A stretch of DNA of 64,000 nucleotides. It comes from Costus lasius (taxonomy: Eukaryota; Streptophyta; Magnoliopsida; Zingiberales; Costaceae). The stretch covers positions 4,216,001 through 4,280,000 of the forward strand of contig JANVAS020000239.1 of assembly GCA_027563935.2 (NCBI GenBank). Direction: 5' to 3'. A program made the position numbers and the translations under genes. Position 1 is the first letter of the stretch. The number at the start of each line of letters is the position of its first letter. The notes below the pieces were generated by a model. The model had not been told where the DNA came from, did not search any database, and saw only the letters and a program-made list of their open reading frames with translations. Shown here one piece after another: positions 1-11,151 of this stretch.

Positions 1-140
1 GAAATTGATCAAAAACCAAGAAAGGTGTAGATTCCGAAATATTTGATAAATAAGGCATTAAAATAAGCAACATAGCATAAATATTACACAAAAAGACCAA
101 TGAAATGACACAAAATATAATATGAATTTTGGTGTCATCA
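1..140 (-). repeat. End of an X-family LTR (S1), cut by the window edge
   Basis: This stretch matches 52941-53080 almost base for base and ends in GGTGTCATCA, the reverse complement of the X-family LTR start TGATGACACC. It is therefore the 5' end of a minus-strand X LTR whose remainder lies left of the window. In the second copy (S2) the LTR is solo, so S1 is inferred to be solo as well. Chromovirus gag sequence resumes at 141. Confidence 0.85.
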
Positions 141-642
141 AGAAACAGTTTGTTTCTACTGCAAAAGGCCTTGTGATTATAAGAGTGATTACCCTAAAAA
201 AGATCAGTCTTCAGCTAAAGGCAAAGTTTATGCTATTTATAAGGAAGAAGTCCAAGAATCTGATACAGTTATTAGAGGTATAATTTATGTTTTTCGTTTG
301 CCTGCTAATGCTTTGTTTGATACAAGTGCTATTCACTATTTCATTGCATCTCATTTTGCTTATAGATTTGATATACAACCTTCTTTGCTTACGAGTGTTT
401 TATTAGTTGAAACTCCTTTGGGTGCATCAGTAGGGGCTCAGTTTGTTTTCAAAACCTGTGAGATTGTCAAAAATGACTATAGATATGACCATGATCTAAT
501 TGTTCTTGACCTTCATAATTTTGATGTGATTTTGGGTATGAATTGGTTTACTTGTTTTAAAGCTAGTGTTGACTATCCAACTCGAGTTATAATTTTATCC
601 CCTCAAGAAAATCATAAGGTGGTGTTTAGAGGTTTGGTTTGA
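141..642 (+). pseudogene. E1 gag zinc knuckle and aspartic protease (broken)
   Basis: From 150 the frame reads a degenerate zinc knuckle beginning V-C-F-Y-C, in which the later His and Cys are lost. The protease follows, with its active site at about 320 reading F-D-T-S-A where functional enzymes have D-T/S-G-A. A flap-like segment and the motif D-V-I-L-G-M-N-W, typical of Ty3 proteases, lie near 520-545. The frame runs open to a stop at 640-642. Loss of zinc ligands and the Gly-to-Ser change in the active site suggest an inactive product. E2 carries the same region at 53081-53540 with a deletion of about 50 bp. Confidence 0.8.
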
Positions 643-744
643 GACTAGTCACCTCTTATTTCTGTTATTCAGGCTAATCAGCTTTTGAAATCAGGTTGTT
701 CTGCATTTCTTGCGTGTATTTCAGAAAAGCATATTTCAAATGTT

Positions 745-1776
745 AAATTGGAGGTTATTCCTATTGTTAAGGAATTTCCTGATGTTTTCCAAGATGTTTT
801 GCCTAGTCTTCCTCCGTCAGAGAAATGGATTGCACTCTAGAGATATAGCCTGGGACCAACCCAATTTCTCAGGCCCCATATAGAATGGCTCCTAAAGAGT
901 TAGAGGAGTTGAAGAAGCAACTCCAAGAATTATTAGACAAGGGCTTGATTCGCCCAAGTGTCTCACCCTGGGAGCCCTAGTTCTATTTGTTTAAAAGAAA
1001 GATCGGTCGATGAGGCTGTGTATTGACTATATGCAACTTAATCAAGTGACTGTTAAAAATAAGTATCCCTTACCCATAATTGATAATTTATTTGATCAAT
1101 TAGAGAACACATAGGTATATTCAAAGATTGATTTAACTCTAGGTATGATCAATTGAGAATCACAGATTTAGATTTCAATAAGACTGCTTTTAGAACAAGG
1201 TATGGTCTTTATAAATTTTTATTCATGCCATTTGGATTGACAAATGCTCCTACTATTTTTATGAATTTGATGAACATAATTTTTCATGATTATCTCGATA
1301 AATTTGTCATAGTTTTTATTGATGATATATTGATTTATTCTAAATCTCTTGATGAGCATGAACATCACTTAAGGTTGGTCTTGCAAGTTCTGCAAAAGGA
1401 GAAATTATAGGCTAAGTTGAGTAAATGTGGTTTTTGGCCTGATGAGGTAGTATTTCTTAGACATGTTATTTTAGGGAAAGGAATTTTAGTGGACCCAAAG
1501 AAAATTGATACTATACTTAATTGGTCTCAGCCTACTAATGTCCCTAAGGTAAAACCTTTCTTTGGTTTAGCTGGTTATTACAGAAGATTTGTAGAAGGGT
1601 TTTCTAAGTTAGCTTTACCATTGACAAGACTTACTCAGAAAAATATTAAATTTGTTTGGGATGATAGTTGTGAGAAGAGTTTTCAAGAGTTAAAGGTAAG
1701 ATTAACTAGTGCACTTGTTTTAACCTTGCCTAGTGGTAATGACGGATTTGTGATTTATAGTGATGCATCTTACTAA
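745..1776 (+). pseudogene. E1 reverse transcriptase (broken)
   Basis: The N-terminal part (about 745-1010) encodes the P-Y-R-M-A-P and G-L-I-R-P-S motifs of Ty3 RT but is split by a frame change near 835. The palm (1153-1410) contains F-G-L-T-N-A-P and the catalytic box [10 protein letters not shown] at about 1312-1341. A stop at 1408-1410 separates it from the thumb/connection (1417-1776), which carries the L-A-G-Y-Y-R-R-F-V motif. The last stop, at 1774-1776, falls just after the D-A-S of RNase H. The catalytic residues are present but the frame is broken at least three times. Confidence 0.85.
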
Positions 1777-2271
1777 GGAGTAGGTTGTGTTTTAATGCAA
1801 CACGATAAGGTTGTAGCATATGCATCCAAACAGTTGAAAATTCATGAGAGAAATTATCCTACCCATGATTTGGAATTGGCTACTATAATATTTGCAATAA
1901 AAATGTGGCAACATTATCTTTATGGAAATACCTTTGAAATTTTTACTGGTCATAAGAGTCTTAAATACATATTTTCCCATAAGGAATTAAATATGAGACA
2001 AAGAAGATGGATGGATTATTTAAAAGATTATGATTATCATATTAAGTACCATCCTAGTAAGGCTAATGTTGTTGAAGATGCCATTTGTAGAAAGCTCATA
2101 AGTCAGTTAGCTCATGTTAGACTTTCTCATTCAAAAATGATATTAGAGTTTGCAAATTTAACTATAACACCTCTCAATTATACACCTCATAGTATGGTAG
2201 TTTGCTTGATGGCAAGATCAGTTTTAGTGGATGAAATAAAAGAAGCACAGCTTAGTGATCCAGTATTGTAG
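1777..2271 (+). pseudogene. E1 RNase H (broken)
   Basis: This continues directly from the stop at 1774-1776. It shows the Ty3 RNase H signatures H-D-L-E-L-A and a T-G-H-K-S-L-K-Y box in which the usual Asp (T-D-H) has become Gly; E2 keeps T-D-H at the same place. The tail [11 protein letters not shown] is typical of the domain end. It terminates at 2269-2271, short of the integrase. E1 has therefore lost an active-site-box residue that its sister copy retains. Confidence 0.8.
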
Positions 2272-2628
2272 GCAGATAAGAACAAACTAGAATTTCAAGT
2301 TAGATTTGATGGTGCAATTGTTTATGATAATCATTTGTGCATGCCTAATAATGTTGAACTTAGGAAATTATTCGAGGAATCTCATAATTCTAAATTTTCA
2401 GTTCATCTGGGAAGTACAAAGATGTATAGAGATTTAAAAGCCAATTATTGGTGGCCTAGTATGAAAAAGAAAATTGCTGAATTTGTGGCTAAATGTTTAG
2501 TATGTCAGCAAATTAAAATTGAACATCAGAAACTTGCTGTAAAATTGCAAAGTTTACCAATTCCTGAGTGGAAGTGGGATAATATAACCATGGATTTTGT
2601 CTCTAGTTTGCCTGTGACTCAAGGTGGG
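2272..2628 (+). pseudogene. E1 integrase N-terminus (HHCC finger), interrupted by X-A1
   Basis: The HHCC zinc finger is visible as E-S-H-N...V-H-L-G-S-T-K-M-Y followed by Y-W-W-P-S-M-K-K-K and C-L-V-C-Q-Q. The first catalytic Asp lies in I-T-M-D-F-V-S near 2590. The reading frame then enters X-A1 at 2629. The integrase core resumes at 10107 in a frame consistent with one 5-bp target duplication (2624-2628 GTGGG against 10102-10106 GTGGT). Confidence 0.8.
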
Positions 2629-4507
2629 TGTTGTATTCCGCAAGTGCACGGATACTCGAAGTAATAAAGAAGATATCGAACCATAGAGACCTTATTGTTA
2701 AGTACCAAATAGTTGTATTCTTACTAGCTAAGCAATCGATTATAATGCAAGTGAACAATAAAAAGAGCGTAGAGATAATCAGAGAGAAACATTGGGACTA
2801 GGGTTTCATCCTCCTTGATTCCAATGACTAGATTTAAATAAAAGGTCATCAAACTAATCTTATCATGATAAAGACTTAATTTACTTCATAAAGGGATTAT
2901 CTCACTTTCGTGCAGACAATCATGCAGGGATCAATCCTCGCTTTCGCGCAAGATCTATCCCAACACTAAAGATAAGTAAATCATCAATCAAAGAATTCAA
3001 AGATTACTTTCGTGCATCCAAATTCTAAGTTGATTGTCTCGAGTGGAATCTCAAGGATCACTTTCCGACGACTCGATCCTGACTTTCGAGCAAGATCAAA
3101 TCAAGCCTCATACAATAACTCAACCCTAGATTCAAATTATCATCATGGCAATAAAATCACTAAAATCAAATAATAAGAACTAACCTAAGAGAGTTCCTAA
3201 CATGCAATTCTAGGGTTCCAAGTTCTCAAGCAAGTCACCTTTTAGTCCTTATTGGGAGAGCTCTAAAACATGAATAATAACATCAATCTATGGAGAATCA
3301 AAGTGCAATTATTCACATAAGTAAAATTATCATCATAAAACTATTCTGACGAAAATAAGAGTTATCTAATCATTAAGAAATCAGAGTGAATTACACCCAT
3401 GTCCCAAATATGATTAAGCTAGCATGGAAAGAGAAATACAATATGCCATAGCATCAAAGTGTTCAAAAATCAAAGAAGAAGAAGAAACAACAATACAACA
3501 CAGCTGTAATAGAAAATACAGCCGTAATTTGCCTCCAAAACACGCTGTGAACAGTGTCGTGCCCCTTCTTTCATTGATTCCTCCTCCGATTGAACTTATT
3601 TTCCTCCGAAATCCTAACCAGGCGAAGCTTCTGCATGAAAATCATGGCCTGAGGTGCTCTCTCTGCCTCTCGGCGCGAGGCCAAACCCTAACCACCTCTC
3701 TGTCAATTGCTCCCTCAATACTGGATTCAAATTGGTCCTTTCACTTCGTGTGTCTTCCCATCTTTAAGACAAGTCCGCAGCATCTTTCGTATCTCAATTT
3801 GGAGGTCTGGATCAAAAGTTATGATCCGGACAAATTTCAGGCCCGTAAAAATCGTGTTTTTGAATGGAAATTACAGCCGTAAACTATTTTATGGCAATGC
3901 CGTATTTTGGTTCTGTAAACCTTGTGTCAAAATTACGGCCCGTAAAAGTTATTTTTACAGTGCCGTAAAATCTGACGAGTTCTCTGGTCTGAAATCTCTG
4001 ATAAATATGGCACCGTGTAATTCAGCAAAAGTCTGAAATCAGCAAAAGTCTGACGAGTTCTCTGGTCTGAAATCAGCAGAAGTCTCTAGTTTGAAACGCT
4101 ATAAAATACGGCCTGTGTAATTCTTTACGGTGGTGCCGTAAAATCAGGAAAATCTTCTGTTCGGAATTTCTCCAAATTACGGTAGTGGCTCAATATTACG
4201 GTATCGTACGAAAATACGGTACCGTAATATAAATTACGGCACTACCGTATTTTGGGGGGTTACTCTATTTTGCGTAAAATTTGTCGGGTGATCTCCTCTT
4301 GATGGCAGTAACTCTTCTATGTCGTTGATTTTGCTTGAAAATGCCTCAAAATAGTGCATTTTTACCTGAAAATCATGAAAAACTAAAATAGAAGTAGATT
4401 TTGCAATATTTAATGAATTCTGCATAAAAACAAGTAAAAGATTCTCAATTTAGCTTGAAAAGATATCTAAAATGATACAAAATATACTATATATTTTGGT
4501 GTCATCA
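2629..4507 (-). repeat. 3' LTR of X-A1
   Basis: An LTR of about 1.88 kb in minus orientation. It carries the GAAA-capped mini-hairpins (about 2905-3100, one of them lost through a deletion of about 40 bp near 3065 relative to 55950), the ACAGC(T/C)GTAA hairpin at about 3500-3530 and the ACGG/CCGT palindrome array at about 3868-4256. Open frames in it (for example 3424-3882) are chance frames in LTR sequence. It is followed at 4508 by the TTGAGGACAAGC-type tract that precedes 3' LTRs in this family. Confidence 0.85.
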
Positions 4508-7165
4508 AAATACATAAGGCTCAAATTTTGCTTGTCCTCAAGAAAAAATCAAAAGTTGATTAAAAGAATAACCTTTTCATGCTCAATAAATTTCTAAAAT
4601 ACAACCATCAATGAAAAATTCCATCAATTGTTTCACAAAACTTCAAATAAACATATCATTCTTAGAATTCAATCCTCTAGATCCACAACTCAATTAAATA
4701 AAACTTTGCAACTTGTATAATAAATAGAATTTTCAATCTCATGATTTCACCCAGTTTTCAGTTCAAATCTTCATGCTTTTGTTTACAGTAATTAGGTTTC
4801 CAAGATCTTTTTCCAAACATAATTTTTTTTATGCATTTTGTTTATTTTTGTAAAGATGACATGTACCCACTTAGATACACACTTTTTATTTTTGACTTCA
4901 ACCCTTGTCTTTGGTACCACTATCAATTTTACACAGTGCCAAGTAGAGGAGTCTTATTCTTTTTATCTCTCATTATTTTTCATGCATAGACTTCAACCCA
5001 TGTCTTAGGTACTACTATCAATTTTACATAGTGCCAAGTAGGGGAGTCTCTCACTATTTTTATGGATCCTGGATTCTTATTTCCCAACAAATAGCAAGAT
5101 AGACTAAACATCTACTAGGTTGATCAATTCATCTCAATTCTCAAATCATACTCATATACTCATTTTATTTATAGGAGTAGTTTCACCTTTAGATCTTATT
5201 CCTCAAATAATACATCTACCCAAAATTTCATGCATCAACCAATGTCAAATTTCAAAGATAGATATGCATTGAAGAAATTAATCTAACATGAAAGGGTTTT
5301 TCTCTAATCATGAATTTGAATCCATTCATCATCAACCAATCAAGTCATCAACAATATAAAACAAGAATATACTCATCATCATCACAAAATATCATCGTAA
5401 ACACTAAATATATCTTCATGTATATTACAACCATATCGAAGATAGCTCATCAGAATATCGAAATATCATAATACAACCCCATCGAAATAAAAGAAATCAG
5501 TATCATCATACAACCACATCGAAAAGAAAGATAAGCATGTGAAACAGAATAGCACTGTCGGTGGTCATATAGGTGTAGAAGCATCATACTCAAACAATAA
5601 TGTTCAAAAGTGTAAAATGATAGATTCAAGAGACCATATCGAATAGAAATCTCAGTGAGTGATACATATAAAGTAAATCAAAGATGCAACCATATGAAAT
5701 AATCATGAACAAGAGAGTGCAAACGATACTAACAAAACTATATAGCAAGTTCTGACTGAAAATACATAAGGCTCAGATCAAAAGTAGTGTCGTGGTAGAT
5801 GCAGCAAGGTCCAAGGATGTGCCTTTTAAAAATTTTACCTGCACAATTTAAGATACATAAGGCTGAGTCTAAAAATAGTCTCTAAAAATAATAATGATAA
5901 AAATAATTTTCTCTAGGGAGAATAAGAGATGTCGTCGATGATTCAGAAAAGTGCTGGTGGAAAGATATGATGCAGCTGAGAAGCAAAAGTGGAACAGAGG
6001 CTAGCTGAAGAGCTGCTAGCAATGATGATGACGGTGCCGACAGTAGAGTGAGTAATCTCTAGTGGCCTACTAGATATCACAATCCTAGAGGTGAGATCGT
6101 CGGCCGGTGGATGCTAGAAATAAAGCTGCATAGATAAAAAAAAAGTCACTAATGAAGAGTCTGCTACATAAATAAATCAAATCAATGGAAATAGAGGCAG
6201 TAGAAGAAGTAAGAATTTGCAGATGGTATAATCCAGTGTCGACGGCTGGAAATAGTGATGTCAGAGGCAGATGCAGTGGTGGCTAGAGGTGGAAGATAGT
6301 TGCTCTTGAGGGTTTTTGAATCTGGAGCCAAAAGAAGCAATAACATGTAGAAAGCAAACATTGTAGCTAGTAAATTTTTTAAGAAAAGTAGCCATACCCA
6401 AAAATAAGATTTAATGATCCAATAAGAAAACGGACAGAACCATGTAATAGAATAAGATATGTTCTTTTCAGACCTATGAAAATCAAAGGATCAAAATCTA
6501 TCAGGAATTTAGGGTATCAACAGAGAGAAGGCTACTCAGATTACAAAACTGTAAAAACTGCACAAAAGTTAATCAGATTCAAAAAGTTGCCATGTGTCCT
6601 AAAATGATCAGAAAATAAAATCATGAAAACAATTAATCCACGAGATAGAACGACACATGTTCTTCATATACCATGCAAAAAATCTGCGTTTCAAGTTATT
6701 TAAGCATCTTAAAAACTTGCACCAGCTAATCAGAATAGTCAAAAGAAAACTGCTGCAGAAATTAATCAGAATCGAAAAGTTGCTATGTGTTTCAGAATGA
6801 TCCATGGACTTTAAAATTCAGAAAAAATATCCAGATGATAGACAAAGATGAGTACTTCCATGTCGTGCCAAAGATCAAAATTTTTGCCATCCCAGTTTCT
6901 TAAAATCGCAGCGAGAAAACACCCAGTCAAGTAAGCAGAATGTAGAAAGCAGGTTTCAAATAACGGCACCATAAAACACATTACTGTACTGCCGTATTTT
7001 TCAAAAAAACTCTCAGGGAAAAAATCACTCAAAATTACGGCACGTGAAAGACGTTACGGCCCTACCGTAAAAATTACAAAACTTTCTGTCGTAAACGGAC
7101 TAAAAATACGGTACCGTAAAACTAATTACGGCGGTGTCGTATTATGCGCCAAAACTTGTCTTCAC
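4508..7165 (-). other. X-A1 noncoding internal region
   Basis: About 2.7 kb between the 3' LTR and the gag-like ORF, without a credible gene. It is conserved in X-A2, X-B and X-D, so it is element sequence and not host DNA. Recognisable parts, read on the minus strand, are a pre-LTR GAGGACAAGC-like tract (about 4530), two copies of the CACTRT...ATAGTG hairpin (4910-4942 and 5004-5038), and a second small ACGG/CCGT palindrome array (about 6960-7142). Confidence 0.7.
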
Positions 7166-7963
7166 CTACAAAAAGAGATGAAAAATTATTTCTAAAAATA
7201 AACTAAAATAAACCCCCGCATGTCCTTCATCAGAATTAACCACAAATGATGCATCATCAAAAGAATCAACTTCCTCAAAAGAGGGGTTTTCAATTTCAAT
7301 TTCCTCAAAATTTTCTACAAATAAATTAGCAAAAGAATCAATTTCACAATTATCAAAATTAGAGTGAGATTCATGAATATTCACATAAGGCTCAATCTCA
7401 AAACAATTATAATCAGAGGGGGATTTTTCTAAATCAAGTTTTTCATCTTTCAAATCAAACTCAAATAAACAATCTTGTTGTGCCCTCTGGGTTTCCAAAA
7501 TTTTAGAATTAGCAGTTAAAGATTCTACTTGAGAAGCAAGTTGACTAATCATCCCCTTAAGATTTTCAATTTCCTTACTTCTATTTGTTATGATCTTCAA
7601 TTTCTCAAGCATCGACTCTAAGCTAGAATTTCTAGTGTCCTCAAAGCATGGTTTAGAAACATGATCAGAGCAATCATCATAAAAAGATCTAGAATCATGT
7701 TGATCATCTTGATACCATGATGAATTGTGAATTGCATGATTTCTTTATTGACATTCAGAAGCATAATAATCATTAGATTTACAAATATTGCATCTAATAG
7801 AAGGAATAGAGTGAAATTTCAATATATCTACAAGAGTGCATCGTGAATAATCTTTATGCTCACCTTGTGGCATGTATACCTTGCCTCTTTCAGATACCCA
7901 TGAATTGTGATAAAAAGACATATTTTCAAGTCTATCAAGTACAGAAGGATAATCCAACACCAA
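7166..7963 (-). pseudogene. X-A1 gag-like ORF with acidic tail (truncated)
   Basis: Read from 7963 downwards, it begins M-V-L-D-Y and includes a CCHC-type knuckle C-N-I-C-K-S-N-D-Y-Y in which the zinc-binding His is Tyr. A stop follows at about 7745. The frame then continues from 7612 with a coiled-coil-like segment, the block L-A-S-Q-V-E-S-L-T-A, and a stretch rich in Asp, Glu, Phe and Ser. It is cut near 7215 by a deletion that removed the conserved C-terminal block seen in X-B and X-D. The N-terminal part resembles the gag C-terminus of Athila/Tat elements; I do not recognise the acidic tail. Confidence 0.7.
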
Positions 7964-8170
7964 TCAATCAAATTATTTTTTTTTCAGAATATATAAAAAG
8001 ATAAAAAAAAAGATAAAACACAAGCAAATTCACAAATTTCAGAAATCACAGTTCTGTCACAATTTGTGAAAATCCAAAACCTGCAAAAACAGAAAACAAA
8101 GTTAAACCTAAAACAAATAAAACCTAGTCTAGCAATACTAACAACTATTTTGAAATTAACAAAACTAAAG

Positions 8171-8194
8171 TCCCCGGCAACGGTGCCAAAAACT
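8171..8194 (-). promoter_or_regulatory. Primer-binding site of X-A1 (Asp-tRNA type)
   Basis: On the minus strand it reads TTTTTGGCACCGTTGCCGGG, one base from the TTTTTGGCGCCGTTGCCGGG seen in X-B. This is the site typical of Athila/Tat elements, which prime with an Asp tRNA. It lies immediately inside the 5' LTR and fixes the element's orientation. Confidence 0.85.
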
Positions 8195-10101
8195 TGTTGT
8201 ATTCCGTAAGTGCACGGATACTCGAAGTAATAGAGAAAGATATCGAACCACAGAGACCTTATTGTTAAGTACTAAATAGTTGTATTCTTACTAGCTAAGC
8301 AATGGATTATAATGCAAGTGAACAATAAAAAGAGCGTAGAGATAATCAGAGAGAAACATTGGGACTAGGGTTTCATCCTCCTTGATTCTAATGACTAGAT
8401 TTAAATAAAAGGCCGTCAGACTAATCTTATCATGATAAACACTTAATTTACTTCATAAAGGAATTATCTCACTTTCTTGCGGACAATCATGCAGGGATCA
8501 ATCCTCGCTTTCGCGCAAGATCTATCCCAACGCTAAAGATAAGTAAATCATCAATCAAAGAATTCAAAGATCACTTTCGTGCATCCGAATTCTAAGTTGA
8601 TTGTCTCGAGTGGAATCTCAAGGATCACTTTCGTGCATCCGAGACTCAACACAAGTTCTACTTATGGTTTTCCGACGACTCGATCCTCACTTTCATGCAA
8701 GATCAAATCAAGCCTAATACAATAACTCAACCCTAGATTTAAATTATCATCATGGCAAAAAATCACTCAAATCAAATAATAAGAACTAACCTAAGAGAGT
8801 TCCTAACATGCAATTCTAGGTTTCCAAGTTCTCAGGCAAGTCACCTTTCAGTCCTTATTGCGAGAACTCTAAAACATGAATAATAACATCAATCTATGGA
8901 GAATCAAAGTGCAATTATTCACCTAAGTAAAAGTATCATCATAAAACTATTCTGACGAAAATAAGAGTTATCTAATCATTAAGAAATCAGAGTGAATTAC
9001 ACCCATGTCCCAAATATGATTAAGCTAGCATGGAAAGAGAAATACAATAATTCATAGTATCAAAGTGTTCAAAAATCAAAGAAAAAGAAGAAACAACGTT
9101 ACAACACGACTGTAATAAAAAATACAGCCGTAATTTGCATCCAAAACACGCTGTGAACAATGTCGTGCCCCTTCTTTCGTGGATTCCTCCTCCGATTGAA
9201 CTTCTTTTCCTCCAAAACTTATAGGGTGTTGTCTTCTCCTCCAGGCGAAGCTTCTGCGTGAAAATCACAACCTGATGTGCTCTCTCCGCCTCTCGGCATG
9301 AGGCCAAACCCTAACCACCTCTCTGTCCATTGCTCCCTCAATACTAGATAAAAATTGGTCCTTTTACTTCGTTTCTCTTCGCCTCTCTAAGCAGAGTACG
9401 CATCATCTTTCGGATATCAATTTGGAGGTCAGGATCAAAAGTTATGGTCCGCGCAAGTTTCGGGCCCATAAAAATCGTGTTTTTGAATGGAAATTACGGC
9501 CGTAAACTATTTTACGGCAGTGCCGTATTTTGGTTCTGTATACCTTGTGTCAAAATTATGACCTGTAAAAGTTATTGTGGCAGTGCTGTAAAATCTGACG
9601 AGTTCTTTGGTCTTAAATCTCTGATAAATACGACACCGTAAAATGGTTTACGGCCATGCCATAAAATTAGCAAAAGTCTCTGGTTTGAAACGCTCCAAAA
9701 TACGGCCCATGTAATTCTTTTCGGTGGTGCCATAAAATTAGGAAAATCTTCTGTTCGGAATTTCTCCAAATTACCTTAGTGGCTCGATATTACCGTATCG
9801 TACGAAAATACGGTACCGTAATATAAATTATGGCACTACCGTATTTTGGGGAGTTACTCCATTTTGCATAAAATTTGTCGAGTGATCTCCTCTTGATGAT
9901 GGTAACTCTTTTATGTCTTCGATTTTGCTTGAAAATTCCTCAAAATAGTGCCCTTTTACCTAAAAATCTTGAAAAATCAAAATAGAAGTAGATTGTACAA
10001 TATTTAATGAATTCAGCATAAAAACAAGTAAAAGATCCTCAATTTAGCATGAAAAGATATCTAAAATGATACAAAATATACTATATATTTTGGTGTCATC
10101 A
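8195..10101 (-). repeat. 5' LTR of X-A1
   Basis: About 1.91 kb, homologous to 2629-4507 along its length. It keeps the block near 8620-8680 that the 3' LTR has lost. GNRA-type hairpins lie at about 8470-8710 and the palindrome array at about 9493-9850. The LTR pair differs at many sites, so the element is not recent, which fits its presence in both copies of the duplication. Confidence 0.85.
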
Positions 10102-10106
10102 GTGGT

Positions 10107-10400
10107 TTTGATTCAATCTGGGTAATTGTTAATAGATTGATTAAATCAGCTCAGTTCCTTCCGATTAAGAAAAAGTTTCCCTTGAGTAAGTTGGTAGATA
10201 TTTATATTAGAGCTGTGGTTAGCAAGCATGGTATTCCTCTTAGTATAATTTCACATAGAGATTCTCATTTCACATCTAAATTTTGGGGAGCTTTGCTAAA
10301 AGCTTTGGGTACTAAATTGAATTCCAGTACAACTTTTCATCCTCAAACTGATAGTCAGTTTGAAAGAACCATTCAAACTTTATAAGATTTACTTAGAGCT
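10107..10400 (+). pseudogene. E1 integrase core, continued after X-A1
   Basis: The integrase resumes with R-L-I-K-S-A-Q-F-L-P-I. The box that normally holds the second catalytic Asp reads I-I-S-H-R-D-S-H-F, so the first Asp of S-D-R-D is His. The Glu box H-P-Q-T-D-S-Q-F-E-R-T follows. A stop lies at about 10383. With the first Asp before the X-A1 insertion, the D-D-E triad is incomplete. Confidence 0.8.
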
Positions 10401-11115
10401 TGTGCTCTAAACATGAAATCTTCTTGGGATAAGCATCTCCACTTAGCCTTAGAATAACAGTTTTCACTCTGGAATTGAAATGCCACTGTTTGAAGCTCTT
10501 TATGAAAGAAAGTGTAGGTCACCTATTTGTTGGGATGAAGTAGGTGAAAATTTTTTTGTTTGTCTTGAGATGATTCAGAGGGATGTTGACATTGTTAAAC
10601 AAATTATACAAAGATTGTTAACTGCTCAGAGTAGACAGAAAAGTTATGCAAATAAAAGAATAAGAGATTTAGAATTTGAAGATGGGGATCAAGTATTTTT
10701 AAAGGTTTCACCAGTTAAAGCCATTCTACGCTTTGGGAAAGAAAAGAATGTTGGCTCCAAAATTCATTGGTCCTTTTGAGATATTGCAGCATGTTGGGGT
10801 GGTAGCTTATAAGTTAGCTTTGCCTCCTTCTCTATCGCATGTTGATAATGTATTTCATGTATCTATGCTTAGGAAATATACACCAGATCCATCTCATATT
10901 CTGTCTTCTCAGTCTATTCAACTTCAAGATGATGCATCTTATGTGGAACATCCAGTTAAGATTTTAGAAAGAAAAGATTATGTGCTTAGAAACAGAGTTA
11001 TTCTATGGGTTAAGGTTCAATGGTAGCATCATACAGAAGATGAAGAAACATGGGAGCTTGAAAGTAAAATTCGAGATAAGTATCCTTCACTTTTTAAAGA
11101 ATCCAGTGAGTAAGT
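10401..11115 (+). pseudogene. E1 integrase C-terminus with chromodomain-like tail
   Basis: Two overlapping frames (10480-10779 and 10733-11026) together cover the integrase C-terminal region. They include F-E-A-L-Y-E-R-K-C-R-S-P, K-F-I-G-P-F-E-I-L and H-V-S-M-L-R-K-Y. The tail contains I-L-E-R-K-D-Y-V-L-R-N and, after a stop at 11024-11026, the E-E-T-W-E-L-E box ending in Y-P-S-L-F. That pattern is the chromodomain of Tekay-type chromoviruses, thought to guide integration to heterochromatin. One frameshift near 10740 and at least one in-frame stop break it. Confidence 0.8.
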
Positions 11116-11135
11116 AAATTTTGAGGATGAAATTT

Positions 11136-11151
11136 CTTAAGGGGGGTAGAA
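11136..11151 (+). promoter_or_regulatory. Polypurine tract of E1
   Basis: The tract TTAAGGGGGGTAGAA lies immediately before the LTR start TGTTATATACC. Purine-rich tracts in this place prime plus-strand DNA synthesis in LTR elements. Confidence 0.8.

Larger units (their letters stand above)
2629..10101 (-). mobile_element. X-A1: pol-less Athila-type LTR element
   Basis: A complete minus-strand element of about 7.5 kb bounded by TGTTGTATTCC at 2629 and GGTGTCATCA ending at 10101. The LTRs are 2629-4507 (3' in element sense) and 8195-10101 (5'). The flanks GTGGG/GTGGT are a 5-bp target duplication with one mismatch. Only a gag-like ORF lies inside; no protease, RT or integrase is visible, so it must have moved using proteins from another element. 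Compared with X-B and X-D it has lost the 3' half of the ORF and the post-ORF hairpin: sequence at about 7198-7215 jumps straight to the mid-ORF region. The same insertion recurs as X-A2, which shows it predates the segmental duplication. Confidence 0.85.

Noticed and set aside
3424..4036. Open frames of 109-152 codons inside the X-A1 LTR (similar ones at 56361-56955)
   Set aside because: They overlap the LTR palindrome array, are not kept in other X LTRs and have no recognisable domain. They are chance frames.
4234..4425. Minus-strand frame of 63 codons, also at 57142-57333
   Set aside because: It lies in the outer end of X LTRs and its similarity between the two sites comes from the segmental duplication.
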